A stretch of 64,000 nucleotides of DNA from Nocardiopsis alborubida (GCF_012396365.1 NZ_JAAXPG010000030.1:27647-91646), one strand, 5' to 3'. Numbered from the stretch's first letter, positions 19,319-28,509 are shown. Notes: generated from the letters alone by a model not told the origin. Made by a program: numbers and translations.

Positions 19319-20339
19319 TCGCCTCCGTGGTGGTGCGGCGGACGGCCCCGGCCGCCGCACCACCCCCGGTTCGGCCCGAGGAGACGGTGCCGGGGGACGC
19401 CCCGGGAGAGGCCCCGCTCCGGAACAGGTCCGGCTCGATGTAGACCAGCGTGGCGATGGGCACCGCCGTCCGGATGCGCTCCTCGGCCTCGTCGATCGCC
19501 CGCGTGATCCGGCCCGCGTCGTCGTGCGCGTCCACGGCCACCTTGGCGGCCACCAGCAGCTCCTCGGGGCCCACGTGCTGGGTGCGCATGTGGATCAGGC
19601 GGTCGATGTCCTCGACCGACTCGATGGCCCGGCGGATGGCCCGCACGTTCTCGCTCGTGGCGGACTCGCCGATGAGCAGGCTCTTGACCTCGACGGCCAG
19701 CACGATCGCGATGGCCACCAGCAGAAGGCCGATGGCGGCGGTGCCCAGGCCGTCCCACAGGCCGTTGCCCGTGATCAGGGTCAGGCTGACGCCGACCAGG
19801 GCGAACACCAGGCCCAGCAGCGCGCCCGCGTCCTCCAGCAGGATCACCGGCAGTTCGGGGGCCTTGGAGCGGCGGACGAACTGCACCCAGGTCGCCTTGC
19901 CCCGGACCGCGTTGGACTCCTTGACCGCCGTGCGCATGGCGAACGACTCCAGGACGAGCGCCACCAGCAGCACGGCCACGGGGACCCACTGCCAGGACGT
20001 GATCGGCTCGGGGTGGGAGATCTTGTGCCAGGCCTCGTAGAGCGCGAACAGGCCGCCCAGGCTGAACAGCACGATCGCCACCATGAACGCGTACACGTAG
20101 CGCTCGCGGCCGTAGCCGAAGGGGTGCTCCTCGGTGGCCCCCCGGCGGGCCCGTTTGCCGCCGATGAGAAGCAGCGCCTGGTTGCTGGAGTCGGCGACCG
20201 AGTGGATGGACTCGGCCATCATCGACGACGAGCCGGTCAGGAGGTAGGCCACGAACTTCGTCGCGGCGATTCCCAGATTCGCGCACAGCGCCGTGACGAC
20301 GGCTCTCGTGCTTCCCTCAACACTCACCAGTGGGTCCAT
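19314..20339 (-). CDS. Cation diffusion facilitator family transporter
   Basis: A 341-residue secondary transporter for divalent metals (Zn, Fe, Mn or Co; not resolved here). Transmembrane segments start at about residues 12, 38, 80, 118 and 164, with metal-site motifs M-A-E-S-I-H-S-V-A-D-S in helix 2 and L-L-E-D-A-G in helix 5; a cytoplasmic C-terminal domain and a Gly/Thr-rich tail follow. The ATG at 20339 is preferred over upstream alternatives because it removes a non-conserved leader. It is divergent from lysS and convergent with coaX. Confidence 0.87.
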   Translation of the reverse strand: MDPLVSVEGSTRAVVTALCANLGIAATKFVAYLLTGSSSMMAESIHSVADSSNQALLLIGGKRARRGATEEHPFGYGRERYVYAFMVAIVLFSLGGLFALYEAWHKISHPEPITSWQWVPVAVLLVALVLESFAMRTAVKESNAVRGKATWVQFVRRSKAPELPVILLEDAGALLGLVFALVGVSLTLITGNGLWDGLGTAAIGLLLVAIAIVLAVEVKSLLIGESATSENVRAIRRAIESVEDIDRLIHMRTQHVGPEELLVAAKVAVDAHDDAGRITRAIDEAEERIRTAVPIATLVYIEPDLFRSGASPGASPGTVSSGRTGGGAAAGAVRRTTTEAN

Positions 20340-20508
20340 CTCTCGGTAGGTACTGTTCTCGGCTGCGAAGCGCGGGGCAGGGCAGCGCAATACTAGTGAT
20401 CCGTGCCACGTCGGCGCCCGCCGCGCCTCTTCCCGGGCGGGCCGCGACCGACGGCGCGGGCCGCCCGCCCGCGGACGCCGACCGGTCGGGCCGGACCGCG
20501 GTCGCCGG

Positions 20509-20514
20509 TAGGAT
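20509..20514 (+). promoter_or_regulatory. -10 element / leaderless promoter of lysS
   Basis: TAGGAT ends 7 nt before GTG 20522. The same bases (GGTAGGA) could act as a Shine-Dalgarno instead; the sequence cannot tell which. Confidence 0.45.
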
Positions 20515-20521
20515 CGTGCGC

Positions 20522-22024
20522 GTGAATGACGCGCACGACGACACCTACGACGACCTGCCCGAACAGATGCGGGTCCGGCGCCAGAAGCTGGACCGGCTGC
20601 GGGAGGAGGGCACCGACCCCTTCCCCGTGACCTTCCCGCGGTCCACGTCGATCGGGGCCGTGCGCGACAAACACCAGGGACTGGAACCGGACACCCGCAC
20701 GGGTGCGGAGGTCTCCGTCGCCGGACGCGTCATGCTCTACCGCACCGGCGGCAAGCTGTGCTTCGCCACCCTGCGCGACGAGACCGGCGACATCCAGATC
20801 ATGCTGTCCCTGGACCAGGTGGGCCAGGAGCGCCTGGACGCCTGGAAGGCCGACGTCGACCTCGGCGACCACGTGGGCGTGGAGGGCGAGGTCATCACCT
20901 CCCGCCGCGGCGAGCTGTCGATCCTGGTGACCGGTTGGACGCTGACCGCCAAGTGCCTGCGTCCGCTCCCGGAGAAGCACAAGGGCCTGACCGACCCCGA
21001 GGCCCGGGTGCGCCAGCGCTACGTCGACCTCATCGTCAACCCCGAGTCCCAGCAGATGGTGCGCCGCCGCTCGGCCGCCATCCGCGCGATCCGGGAGGGG
21101 CTCGCCTCCCGCGACTTCGTCGAGGTCGAGACGCCCATGCTGATGCGGGTGCACGGCGGCGCCACGGCGCGCCCGTTCACCACCCACATCAACGCCTACG
21201 ACATGGACCTGTACCTGCGCATCGCCCCCGAGCTGTCCCTCAAGCGGCTGGTCGTGGGCGGCCTGGAGAAGGTCTTCGAGGTCAACCGGAACTTCCGCAA
21301 CGAGGGCGCGGACTCCACGCACAACCCCGAGTTCACGATGCTGGAGTTCTACCAGGCCTACGCCGACTACAACGTCATGGCCGACCTGACCCGCGAGCTC
21401 ATCCAGGAGGCGGCGCGCGCCGTGTTCGGCTCGACGGTGGTCGAGCGGGACGGGCGGACCTACGACCTGGGCGGGGAGTGGCCGCAGGTCACCCTGTACG
21501 GGGCGGTGTCCGAGGCGCTGGGCGCCGGGGTCGACCCGCGCACGCCGATCGACGAGGTCCGCCGCCTGGCCGACTCCAGGGGAGTGGAGTACGACCCCTC
21601 CTGGGGGCAGGGCAAGCTCGTCGAGCACCTCTTCGAGGAGCTGGTGGAGCACACGCTCGTCCAGCCCACCTTCGTGCGCGACTTCCCGGTGGAGACCAGC
21701 CCGCTCACCCGGCAGCACCGCGAGGACCCGCTGCTCACCGAGAAGTGGGACCTCATCGGGTTCGGCATGGAGATGGGCACGGGCTACTCGGAGCTGGTCG
21801 ACCCGGTCGAGCAGCGCGAGCGCCTCACCCGGCAGTCGCTGATGGCCGCGGAGGGCGACCCCGAGGCGATGCAGCTGGACGAGGACTTCCTGCGGGCCCT
21901 GGAGTACGGAATGCCGCCGACCGGCGGTGTGGGCGTCGGTATCGACCGCCTGCTCATGGCCTTCACCGGAAAGAACATCCGGGAAACTGTCCTTTTCCCG
22001 CTCGTGAAGCCTTCCGGGGATTGA
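20522..22024 (+). CDS. lysS: Lysyl-tRNA synthetase, class II
   Basis: 500 residues: an N-terminal OB-fold anticodon-binding domain (about 50-165, VAGRVMLYRTGGKLCF) and the class II catalytic core with motif 2 FRNEGADSTHNPEFTMLE and motif 3 GVGVGIDRLLM. GTG 20522 gives an N-terminus of normal length. It lies upstream of the lsr2-clpC region as in other actinobacteria. A long gene-free stretch follows. Confidence 0.95.
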   Translation: MNDAHDDTYDDLPEQMRVRRQKLDRLREEGTDPFPVTFPRSTSIGAVRDKHQGLEPDTRTGAEVSVAGRVMLYRTGGKLCFATLRDETGDIQIMLSLDQVGQERLDAWKADVDLGDHVGVEGEVITSRRGELSILVTGWTLTAKCLRPLPEKHKGLTDPEARVRQRYVDLIVNPESQQMVRRRSAAIRAIREGLASRDFVEVETPMLMRVHGGATARPFTTHINAYDMDLYLRIAPELSLKRLVVGGLEKVFEVNRNFRNEGADSTHNPEFTMLEFYQAYADYNVMADLTRELIQEAARAVFGSTVVERDGRTYDLGGEWPQVTLYGAVSEALGAGVDPRTPIDEVRRLADSRGVEYDPSWGQGKLVEHLFEELVEHTLVQPTFVRDFPVETSPLTRQHREDPLLTEKWDLIGFGMEMGTGYSELVDPVEQRERLTRQSLMAAEGDPEAMQLDEDFLRALEYGMPPTGGVGVGIDRLLMAFTGKNIRETVLFPLVKPSGD

Positions 22025-22728
22025 GCCGGAGCACCATGAGCCCGGATTTACCGGGGATATAACGGCGTCGGTCGGATGACCGAAAGGTGGAGCGGGGTCG
22101 TCGCGCACGCGGTGTGGCGGCCCCGTCCCCTCCCTCGGGACAGGGGCGGCACCACGGGTTCCGTCCTCCCGGCCGGACAGGCCGGGCGAACCGGCGGCCA
22201 CGGGCGCGTGTCCCACCGGACAGTTCCGAAGTTTTTTGCCGACCGAGGCGGGGAGAAGTCGACCACTCTCCGCTCAACATTGTTTACGCAGGTCAATGTA
22301 GTCAGCGTATTTTCCCTTCCATTACTTTGTCACGGAAGGGCTCGCCATAACTACACATGGTGATTTATCGGGTCTTGACGGTACCATCTCTGCGGCCTAG
22401 CGTGCTGTGAGCGGGTCGAGACCCGTGGAGTTTGCCGAAGTGGATCGAGAACGACGGTAAGCGGGGAGAGGGGCCGCCGGACGCGGCCCGCGCCCCCCGC
22501 GCGCATGTGCGCCCTCGGTGGAGTCTGTCCGTCCCAGCCTCCAGCGAACCGGCCCCTGCGACGTCCGTGCGCCCGCCCCCAGTCCCTGTGCCAGAGGGAT
22601 ACGTGGGGGACAGCGGTGCGCCCGGGGGTGTCCGTCGCGCCGGAGCAGGGGGAGACCCGTGTCCGGCGCGCTCGCGTCCACCAGGTGACGAGTCGATGTT
22701 CCGCACTCACATGATGAGGGAGGACGGA
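22025..22728. other. Gene-free stretch after lysS with promoter of the LuxR-type gene
   Basis: 700 bp. Around 22116-22155 GC-rich arms can pair and may end lysS. From 22225 to 22385 the DNA is unusually AT-rich and ends in a good sigma-A-type promoter. The roughly 320 bp between promoter and start codon could be a long 5' leader or contain a downstream promoter; open frames in it have no coding character. Confidence 0.55.
22375..22403 (+). promoter_or_regulatory. Sigma-A (HrdB)-type promoter
   Basis: TTGACG, 17-bp spacer, TAGCGT, matching the actinobacterial housekeeping consensus. Predicted start near 22410, about 320 nt before the LuxR-type gene. Confidence 0.6.
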
Positions 22729-23052
22729 GTGGAACAGGCCACACTCGTACGACGTACCGCTGATGACGAGGGCACCCTTCAGACGAGGGAGCGCCGGGAG
22801 AACGTGGTCCCCTTGCAGGCCCGCCCGCGCGAGACGGCTGTGAGCAGCCCCTACGCGCCGGTGGAACTGAACCACGAGGAGCTCGAACTGCTCGCCGAGA
22901 TCGCCACCGGAGTCACCACGGAGGTGGCGGCCCGGCACCTCGAACTCAGCGCGCGCACCCTGCGCCGCCGTATCCGCAACATCTGCGACGTGCTCGGCGT
23001 GAACACACCCATCGAGGCGGTCGTCTGGGCCGCGCGGCGCCAGCTCATCTGA
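22729..23052 (+). CDS. Small LuxR-type helix-turn-helix protein
   Basis: About 107 residues with a disordered N-terminal half and a GerE-like helix-turn-helix at the C-terminus: ELLAEIATGVTTEVAARHLELSARTLRRRIRNICDVLGVNTPIEAVVWAAR. There is no receiver or ligand domain, so it is a stand-alone DNA-binding module. GTG 22729 is chosen because AGGGAGGA lies 5 nt upstream; ATG 22711 or 22714 are alternatives. It is conserved near lysS/lsr2 in mycelial actinomycetes as far as I recall; target genes are unknown. Two tandem hairpins follow. Confidence 0.7.
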   Translation: MEQATLVRRTADDEGTLQTRERRENVVPLQARPRETAVSSPYAPVELNHEELELLAEIATGVTTEVAARHLELSARTLRRRIRNICDVLGVNTPIEAVVWAARRQLI

Positions 23053-23105
23053 GCCGTCCGCGGAACGGAGCCGCGGTCGCGCGGCGCGGGCGTCCTCCGG
23101 AGAAG

Positions 23106-23180
23106 GCGCCCACCGGAGAAAGAGCGATCCGGTGGGCGCGGCACCCACCACGGCACCCACCGGAACACCGGTGGGTGCCG
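23106..23180 (+). terminator. Tandem terminator hairpins
   Basis: Hairpin 1: GCGCCCACCGG (23106-23116) with CCGGTGGGCGC (23129-23139). Hairpin 2: CGGCACCCACCGG (23151-23163) with CCGGTGGGTGCCG (23168-23180), loop AACA. The arms of the two are related in sequence, suggesting duplication. Confidence 0.75.
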
Positions 23181-23241
23181 ACGCGTTTTCGGACCGCGCG
23201 CGTCCGCCGGACGCGGGGTCCGGGCGTAGTCTGGTCCGGCT

Positions 23242-23865
23242 ATGCCCGTTCGCCATGTTCACGTGCGCCGCGCCAGGACGCGCGACGTCGCCGCCGTCCG
23301 ACGCCTCGTCGACACCTACACCGTCGACCGGCGCGTGCTCTCCAAGAGCACCGTCAACCTCTACGAGGACGTCCAGGAGTTCTGGGTGGCCGAGGCCGAG
23401 GTGGCACCCGACTCCCCGGACCCCGCCTCCCCGTCCGCCGCGCCCCCGCCCGGCGTCCCCGCGCCCGGAGCGGACCGCGCCGAGCCCCCCGCCGCCGGGA
23501 CCGAGTACCGCGTGGTGGGCTGCGGCGCTCTGCACGTGCTCTGGGAGGACCTGGCGGAGGTGCGCACCGTCGCCGTCGACCCCGCCCTGCGCGGGTTCGG
23601 CGTCGGCCACCGGATCGTGTCCGCGCTGCTCGACACCGCTCGGGAGTTGGGCGTGCGCCGTGTGTTCTGCCTGACATTCGAGACCGGTTTCTTCGCCAAA
23701 CACGGCTTTGCCCGCATCCAGGGCACACCCGTCTCCTCCCGCGTGTACGAGGAACTCCTGCGTTCCTATGACGAGGGCGTCGCCGAATTTCTCGACTTGG
23801 AGCGGGTTAAGCCCAACACCCTTGGGAACACCCGCATGCTTGTGCACCTCGACGCGGCAACGTGA
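23242..23865 (+). CDS. GNAT acetyltransferase, amino-acid N-acetyltransferase-like
   Basis: 207 residues. The core fits the ArgA/ArgH-type GNAT family: RRARTRDVAAVRRLVD at the start, EVRTVAVDPALRGFGVGHRI (acetyl-CoA loop R-G-x-G-x-G, near residue 115) and VFCLTFETGFFAKHGFARI. A 40-residue proline/alanine-rich insertion (about 55-90) interrupts the beta sheet and is likely disordered. Homologues near lysS in other actinobacteria are annotated as N-acetylglutamate synthases; that role is plausible, not shown. TAGTCT lies 9 nt before the ATG. Confidence 0.8.
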   Translation: MPVRHVHVRRARTRDVAAVRRLVDTYTVDRRVLSKSTVNLYEDVQEFWVAEAEVAPDSPDPASPSAAPPPGVPAPGADRAEPPAAGTEYRVVGCGALHVLWEDLAEVRTVAVDPALRGFGVGHRIVSALLDTARELGVRRVFCLTFETGFFAKHGFARIQGTPVSSRVYEELLRSYDEGVAEFLDLERVKPNTLGNTRMLVHLDAAT

Positions 23866-24329
23866 ACCGCCCGGACCTAAAGGTTTTCGCGCTCACTCGG
23901 GACCAAGTTCCCCATACGGGCCGCAGCCGGGCCAACACCGCGTCCTCCCCGCGTCCGCGCAGCTTATGCACAACCGGATGGCGGGGCCGGGGAAGGGGGC
24001 GGGTAATGTGTACCCCGGGGGTAGAGTCCCGACCACACGTTGAAGGAAGTTCCGCGGAGCGGTGGCGAAGGGTCGGGATTTGACACCGGTGGGCACGGTG
24101 TTCCCCCGCGGACACACCAGGACGCCGAACGCACGGTCGGACATTGACCCCTCATCGGGTTTGCCGGAGGTGTCTCGGGTACGTCCGGTGTCAAACCGGG
24201 GGCAAACGATGTCTATGATGTCCGGTATGCGTTTGCCCGGGTGCCTGGCGAGCCATCCCCCAGGAGCAGCCGACACGGAGTCGGGTATTTGCTGCAATAA
24301 GTAACAACCAGGAAGGGTGGACGGCTTCG
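23866..24329. other. Gene-free regulatory stretch upstream of the small membrane protein and lsr2
   Basis: 464 bp rich in inverted repeats: TACCCC-G-GGGGTA at 24011-24023; TTTGACACCGG (24079-24089) facing its complement CCGGTGTCAAA (24185-24195); and GGGCAAACG / CGTTTGCCC at 24200-24238 around a TATGAT. No gene is visible. Confidence 0.6.
24200..24238 (+). promoter_or_regulatory. Dyad operator around a -10 element
   Basis: GGGCAAACG (24200-24208) and CGTTTGCCC (24230-24238) are perfect 9-bp arms enclosing TATGAT at 24214-24219. A protein bound here would cover the promoter core; the -35 region is weak, suggesting activator or repressor control. Confidence 0.5.
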
Positions 24330-24611
24330 ATGGGGAACTTTTTGTCGTCGGTGCTTCCCCCTGGACTGATCGACGTATTGTCGGCGCTCATCCCACCGGT
24401 GGTCGTCGGTGCCGTCTTCTGCACCTTCGTCGTCCAGCTGCTGCGCAAGGAGATGGCGCCCCGCCGGATGGACGGAAGCCTGGTCAGCAAGGACGGGGCC
24501 GCCGAGGGTGCGGGTGAGGTCAGGGAGGGTTCCGGGACCGCAGAGCCGGGTGCCGCGAACACGACGCCGATTGTCCAGGGTGGGGAACGCACCGAATCCG
24601 ACGGTCGTTGA
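24330..24611 (+). CDS. Small single-span membrane protein upstream of lsr2, unknown function
   Basis: 93 residues. One hydrophobic helix (about residues 17-38, ALIPPVVVGAVFCTFVVQLL) is followed by a basic K-E-M-A-P-R-R patch and a disordered acidic/Ser-Thr tail, so the C-terminus is probably cytoplasmic. GGAAGGGTGG lies 9 nt before the ATG. I do not recognise a family. Position between the GNAT gene and lsr2, behind an operator-like dyad, suggests a regulated monocistron. Confidence 0.6.
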   Translation: MGNFLSSVLPPGLIDVLSALIPPVVVGAVFCTFVVQLLRKEMAPRRMDGSLVSKDGAAEGAGEVREGSGTAEPGAANTTPIVQGGERTESDGR

Positions 24612-24753
24612 TACGGTACTCGACCGATCACGCGCCCTCCGGGGTGCGGCGAACCGGCCACGCGCGTGCGCGGGCCATCTCGCCGATCCCGCGCGCCTGC
24701 GGCGACCCCCGAAACCCGAGACGGTGTCCGGGTGATTTCAGGCACGCCGGGAA

Positions 24754-24782
24754 TTGTCTTCCGCGTTCTCGCGAGATAGCTT
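24754..24782 (+). promoter_or_regulatory. Probable lsr2 promoter
   Basis: TTGTCT, 17-bp spacer, TAGCTT, ending 45 bp before the lsr2 ATG. Confidence 0.5.
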
Positions 24783-24827
24783 TACATTCAGGTGTGGAGA
24801 CACCGCTCTTCTGAAAGGTTTGATTCC

Positions 24828-25169
24828 ATGGCACAGAAGGTCCAGGTTTTCCTGGTCGACGACCTCGACGGCGGCGAGGCCGAGGAGACGGTGACGTTCG
24901 GTCTGGACGGCTCCGTGTACGAAATCGACCTCAGCGCGGGTAATGCGGCCAAGCTCCGCGAGGCCCTTACTCCGTTCGTCGACGCCGCCCGCAAGGCTCC
25001 GGCCAAGGCGTCCCGCAGCGCGGGCCGCCGTCCCGGCAGCCGGAATGCTCCCAGCCGTGAGCGCAGCGCCGAGATTCGCGCCTGGGCGAAGGCCGCGGGC
25101 AAGCCCGTCAATGAGCGCGGCCGTATCCCCGCGGCGATCGTCGCCGAATATGAGGCCATCAAGGGCTAG
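24828..25169 (+). CDS. lsr2: Nucleoid-associated xenogeneic silencer Lsr2
   Basis: Lsr2 bridges and silences AT-rich, horizontally acquired DNA. The 113-residue protein shows the N-terminal dimerisation domain (KVQVFLVDDLDGGEA ... VTFGLDGSVYEIDLS), a basic linker rich in Ala/Arg/Lys/Ser and the C-terminal DNA-binding domain with the minor-groove RGR motif at 97-99. GAAAGG lies 9 nt before ATG 24828. It stands upstream of clpC. AT-rich DNA elsewhere in this window, such as the toxin tip at 62540-63400, would be a natural target. Confidence 0.95.
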   Translation: MAQKVQVFLVDDLDGGEAEETVTFGLDGSVYEIDLSAGNAAKLREALTPFVDAARKAPAKASRSAGRRPGSRNAPSRERSAEIRAWAKAAGKPVNERGRIPAAIVAEYEAIKG

Positions 25170-25546
25170 GTTTGCCGCCGACCCCGGTTCGCCGAAATGT
25201 TGTCAGGTCTTGATCGAATTACGGTCGGTACCTGCCGGGGGGAGACACCCGAACCCGACCATCCCGGGCCGCGGAGCGGCCCAGTGACACGGGATGCCAG
25301 GGGATACGCCGGGCCCGCCGGGCCCTTCGGGCGGTACGGAGCACCGGACAGGGCTCCGCGCCGATGACAGCGGTCCTCCGGCCCCGCGGCTCCAGGCCTC
25401 CGCCGCCACACCCACGGGTTGGGCCGGACGGCGAGGCGGGTCGGGCCGGTCCGCCGGAGCGCCGCGACGCCGTGTCCGCGCGCGACCGCCCGCGCACGAC
25501 GGGACCGCACACGACCTCCCGGTTCCGGGGAAAGGCACTCGCTTCC

Positions 25547-25572
25547 GGTCCCGCGACCCCGGTCGCGGGACC
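25547..25572. repeat. Perfect 12-bp inverted repeat
   Basis: GGTCCCGCGACC (25547-25558), CC, GGTCGCGGGACC (25561-25572). Either a terminator-like hairpin or a protein site in the clpC upstream region. Confidence 0.55.
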
Positions 25573-25734
25573 CGAGCCCCATCCCTCCCCGCTCCGGTCG
25601 ACGGCGCGTATTCTCCGCTTTCCCCGCCCGAACGGTCCGGTCGGAACAACAACACGCGGCTTGTTCGCTCAGAGCCGATAACGCTTACACGTGCGCGGTC
25701 CGGGCACTCCTGTGACACAGGGAGAGCCCGGGCC

Positions 25735-25750
25735 GTTCGCCTTCGGCGTA
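25735..25750. promoter_or_regulatory. Candidate ClgR operator upstream of clpC
   Basis: GTTCGC-CTTCG-GCGTA fits the GTTCGC-N5-GCG pattern I recall for the Clp regulator ClgR, and is near-palindromic (GTTCGCC-TTC-GGCGTAC). A weaker copy, GTTCGC-TCAGA-GCC, lies near 25663-25676. Confidence 0.4.
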
Positions 25751-25998
25751 CAGGGAAATCTGACGCCGCAATTGGTAGTTGGATGTTGGGTGAACGCCCT
25801 ATCGTCGGGGAAAGTCTCTGGCACGGACGGCTGCGGCCGACCGTACGGAGGCCTACGTCTGGTCGGCAGCCGGTCGACCGTTCGGACGGGTGCGACAGCG
25901 CTCCCCGGGGCGGTTCATCCCTGTGGGGCCGATATGCGGAAGAGTTGGGTCGGAGTGAACCGTCCCTGCCTGACCGCTCTGTAGAGGAGCGACGAGAC

Positions 25999-28509
25999 AT
26001 GTTCGAGAGGTTTACCGACCGCGCGCGGCGAGTGGTGGTTCTGGCCCAGGAAGAGGCCAGGATGCTCAACCACAACTACATCGGTACGGAGCACATCCTG
26101 CTCGGCCTCATCCACGAGGGTGAGGGCGTCGCCGCCAAGGCTCTGGAGAGCCTTGGTATCAGCCTCGAAGCGGTTCGGCAGCAGGTTGAGGAGATCATCG
26201 GCCAGGGGCAGCAGGCGCCGTCGGGGCACATCCCGTTCACCCCGCGGGCCAAGAAGGTCCTGGAGCTGTCGCTGCGCGAGGCGCTTCAGCTGGGCCACAA
26301 CTACATCGGTACCGAGCACATACTGCTGGGCCTGATCCGCGAGGGCGAGGGCGTGGCCGCCCAGGTCCTGGTCAAGCTGGGCGCGGACCTCAACCGCGTG
26401 CGCCAGCAGGTCATCCAGCTGCTGCACGGCTACCAGGGCAAGGAGCCGCAGGCCACCGGCGCCTCGTCGGAGTCCACCCCCTCCACCTCGCTGGTGCTGG
26501 ACCAGTTCGGTCGCAACCTGACCCAGGCCGCCCGGGAGAGCAAGCTCGACCCGGTCATCGGCAGGGACAAGGAGATCGAGCGCGTCATGCAGGTCCTGTC
26601 CCGCAGGACCAAGAACAACCCGGTCCTGATCGGTGAGCCCGGCGTCGGCAAGACGGCCGTGGTCGAGGGCCTGGCCCAGAAGATCGTCAAGGGGGAGATC
26701 CCCGAGACGCTCAAGGACAAGCAGCTGTACACGCTGGACCTGGGCGCGCTGGTCGCGGGCAGCCGCTACCGCGGTGACTTCGAGGAGCGCCTCAAGAAGG
26801 TGCTCAAGGAGATCCGCACCCGCGGCGACATCATCCTGTTCATCGACGAGCTGCACACGCTGGTCGGAGCGGGCGCGGCGGAGGGTGCCATAGACGCCGC
26901 CTCCATCCTCAAGCCCATGCTGGCCCGGGGTGAGCTCCAGACCATCGGCGCGACCACGCTGGACGAGTACCGCAAGTACCTGGAGAAGGACGCCGCGCTG
27001 GAGCGCCGCTTCCAGCCCATCCAGGTGGACGAGCCGACCATCAAGCACGCCATCGAGATCCTCAAGGGCCTGCGCGACCGCTACGAGGCCCACCACCGGG
27101 TCTCCATCACCGACAGCGCGCTGGTGGCCGCCGCGCAGCTGGCCGACCGCTACATCAGCGACCGGTTCCTGCCGGACAAGGCGATCGACCTCATCGACGA
27201 GGCGGGCTCGCGGATGCGCATCCGCAGGATGACCGCTCCGCCGGACCTGCGCGAGTTCGACGAGAAGATCGCCGGCGTGCGCCGCGACAAGGAGTCCGCG
27301 ATCGACGCGCAGGACTTCGAGAAGGCGGCGTCGCTGCGCGACGACGAGAAGCAGCTCCTGGGCAAGAAGGCGCAGCGGGAGAAGGAGTGGAAGGCCGGCG
27401 ACATGGACGTCGTGGCCGAGGTGGACGAGGAGCTCATCGCCGAGGTCCTGGCCGCCTCCACCGGCATCCCGGTCTTCAAGCTCACCGAGGAGGAGTCCTC
27501 CCGGCTGCTGCGCATGGAGGACGAGCTGCACCGGCGCGTCATCGGCCAGGAGGACGCCATCAAGGCGCTCTCCCAGGCGATCCGCCGTACCCGCGCCGGG
27601 CTCAAGGACCCCAAGCGCCCGGGTGGTTCGTTCATCTTCGCCGGTCCGTCCGGTGTGGGTAAGACCGAGCTGTCCAAGACGCTGGCCGAGTTCCTGTTCG
27701 GGGACGAGGACGCGCTGATCCAGCTGGACATGTCCGAGTTCATGGAGAAGCACACCGTCTCGCGGCTGTTCGGCTCCCCGCCCGGGTACGTGGGCTACGA
27801 GGAGGGCGGCCAGCTCACCGAGAAGGTGCGCCGCAAGCCGTTCTCCGTGGTGCTCTTCGACGAGATCGAGAAGGCCCACAACGACATCTTCAACTCGCTG
27901 CTCCAGGTGCTGGAGGAGGGACGTCTCACCGACGCCCAGGGTCGCATCGTCGACTTCAAGAACACGGTCATCATCATGACGACCAACCTGGGCACCCGGG
28001 ACATCTCCAAGGGCCAGGCCATGGGCTTCGCCAAGGAGGACGACGCCCAGACCAACTACGAGCGGATGAAGGCCAAGGTCAGCGAGGAGCTCAAGACCAA
28101 CTTCCGGCCCGAGTTCCTCAACCGTGTGGACGACATCATCGTCTTCCACCAGCTGACCGAGAAGGAGATCTTCCAGATCGTGGATCTGATGATCACGAAC
28201 CTGGACGGTCGTCTCAAGGAGCGGGACATGGGGATCGAGCTGCGTCCCCAGGCCAAGAAGGTCCTGTCCGAGCGCGGGTTCGACCCGGTGCTGGGCGCCC
28301 GTCCGCTGCGCCGGACGATCCAGCGGGAGATCGAGGACCAGCTGTCCGAGAAGATCCTGTTCGGTGACCTCAAGGCGGGTCAGATCGTGGTGATCGACGC
28401 CGAGGGCGAGGGCACGGACGCCAAGTTCACCTTCAAGGGCGTGCCCAAGCCGGCCGCGGTGCCGGACACGCCCGAGGTCGAGGAGTCGGCCGCGGGCAAG
28501 CGGGAGTAG
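25999..28509 (+). CDS. clpC: ATP-dependent Clp protease ATPase subunit ClpC
   Basis: This Hsp100 unfoldase feeds substrates to ClpP. The 836-residue protein has two Clp-N repeats (residues about 1-145, with HNYIGTEHILLGLI twice), AAA-1 with GEPGVGKT at 212-219, a middle domain carrying a UvrB/UvrC-like motif near 430-455, and AAA-2 with GPSGVGKT at 549-556, then the C-terminal D2-small domain. The ATG at 25999 has GAGGAG 9 nt upstream and starts at the conserved MFERFTDRARR. A strong terminator follows. ClgR-type control is suggested by the upstream site. Confidence 0.96.
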   Translation: MFERFTDRARRVVVLAQEEARMLNHNYIGTEHILLGLIHEGEGVAAKALESLGISLEAVRQQVEEIIGQGQQAPSGHIPFTPRAKKVLELSLREALQLGHNYIGTEHILLGLIREGEGVAAQVLVKLGADLNRVRQQVIQLLHGYQGKEPQATGASSESTPSTSLVLDQFGRNLTQAARESKLDPVIGRDKEIERVMQVLSRRTKNNPVLIGEPGVGKTAVVEGLAQKIVKGEIPETLKDKQLYTLDLGALVAGSRYRGDFEERLKKVLKEIRTRGDIILFIDELHTLVGAGAAEGAIDAASILKPMLARGELQTIGATTLDEYRKYLEKDAALERRFQPIQVDEPTIKHAIEILKGLRDRYEAHHRVSITDSALVAAAQLADRYISDRFLPDKAIDLIDEAGSRMRIRRMTAPPDLREFDEKIAGVRRDKESAIDAQDFEKAASLRDDEKQLLGKKAQREKEWKAGDMDVVAEVDEELIAEVLAASTGIPVFKLTEEESSRLLRMEDELHRRVIGQEDAIKALSQAIRRTRAGLKDPKRPGGSFIFAGPSGVGKTELSKTLAEFLFGDEDALIQLDMSEFMEKHTVSRLFGSPPGYVGYEEGGQLTEKVRRKPFSVVLFDEIEKAHNDIFNSLLQVLEEGRLTDAQGRIVDFKNTVIIMTTNLGTRDISKGQAMGFAKEDDAQTNYERMKAKVSEELKTNFRPEFLNRVDDIIVFHQLTEKEIFQIVDLMITNLDGRLKERDMGIELRPQAKKVLSERGFDPVLGARPLRRTIQREIEDQLSEKILFGDLKAGQIVVIDAEGEGTDAKFTFKGVPKPAAVPDTPEVEESAAGKRE

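Larger units (their letters stand above)
25170..25998. other. Long gene-free stretch upstream of clpC
   Basis: 829 bp between lsr2 and clpC. It contains GGGCCGC/GCGGCCC at 25266-25282 (possible lsr2 terminator), a perfect 12-bp inverted repeat at 25547-25572, a ClgR-like site at 25735-25750, and CGGTTCA/TGAACCG arms at 25911-25917 and 25956-25962. The clpC frame is open through most of it, but the conserved protein begins only at 25999. Confidence 0.6.

Noticed and set aside
25294..25998. 235-residue N-terminal extension of clpC
   Set aside because: The conserved protein starts at 25999 with a good Shine-Dalgarno; the extension is Arg/Pro/Ser low-complexity without a start signal.
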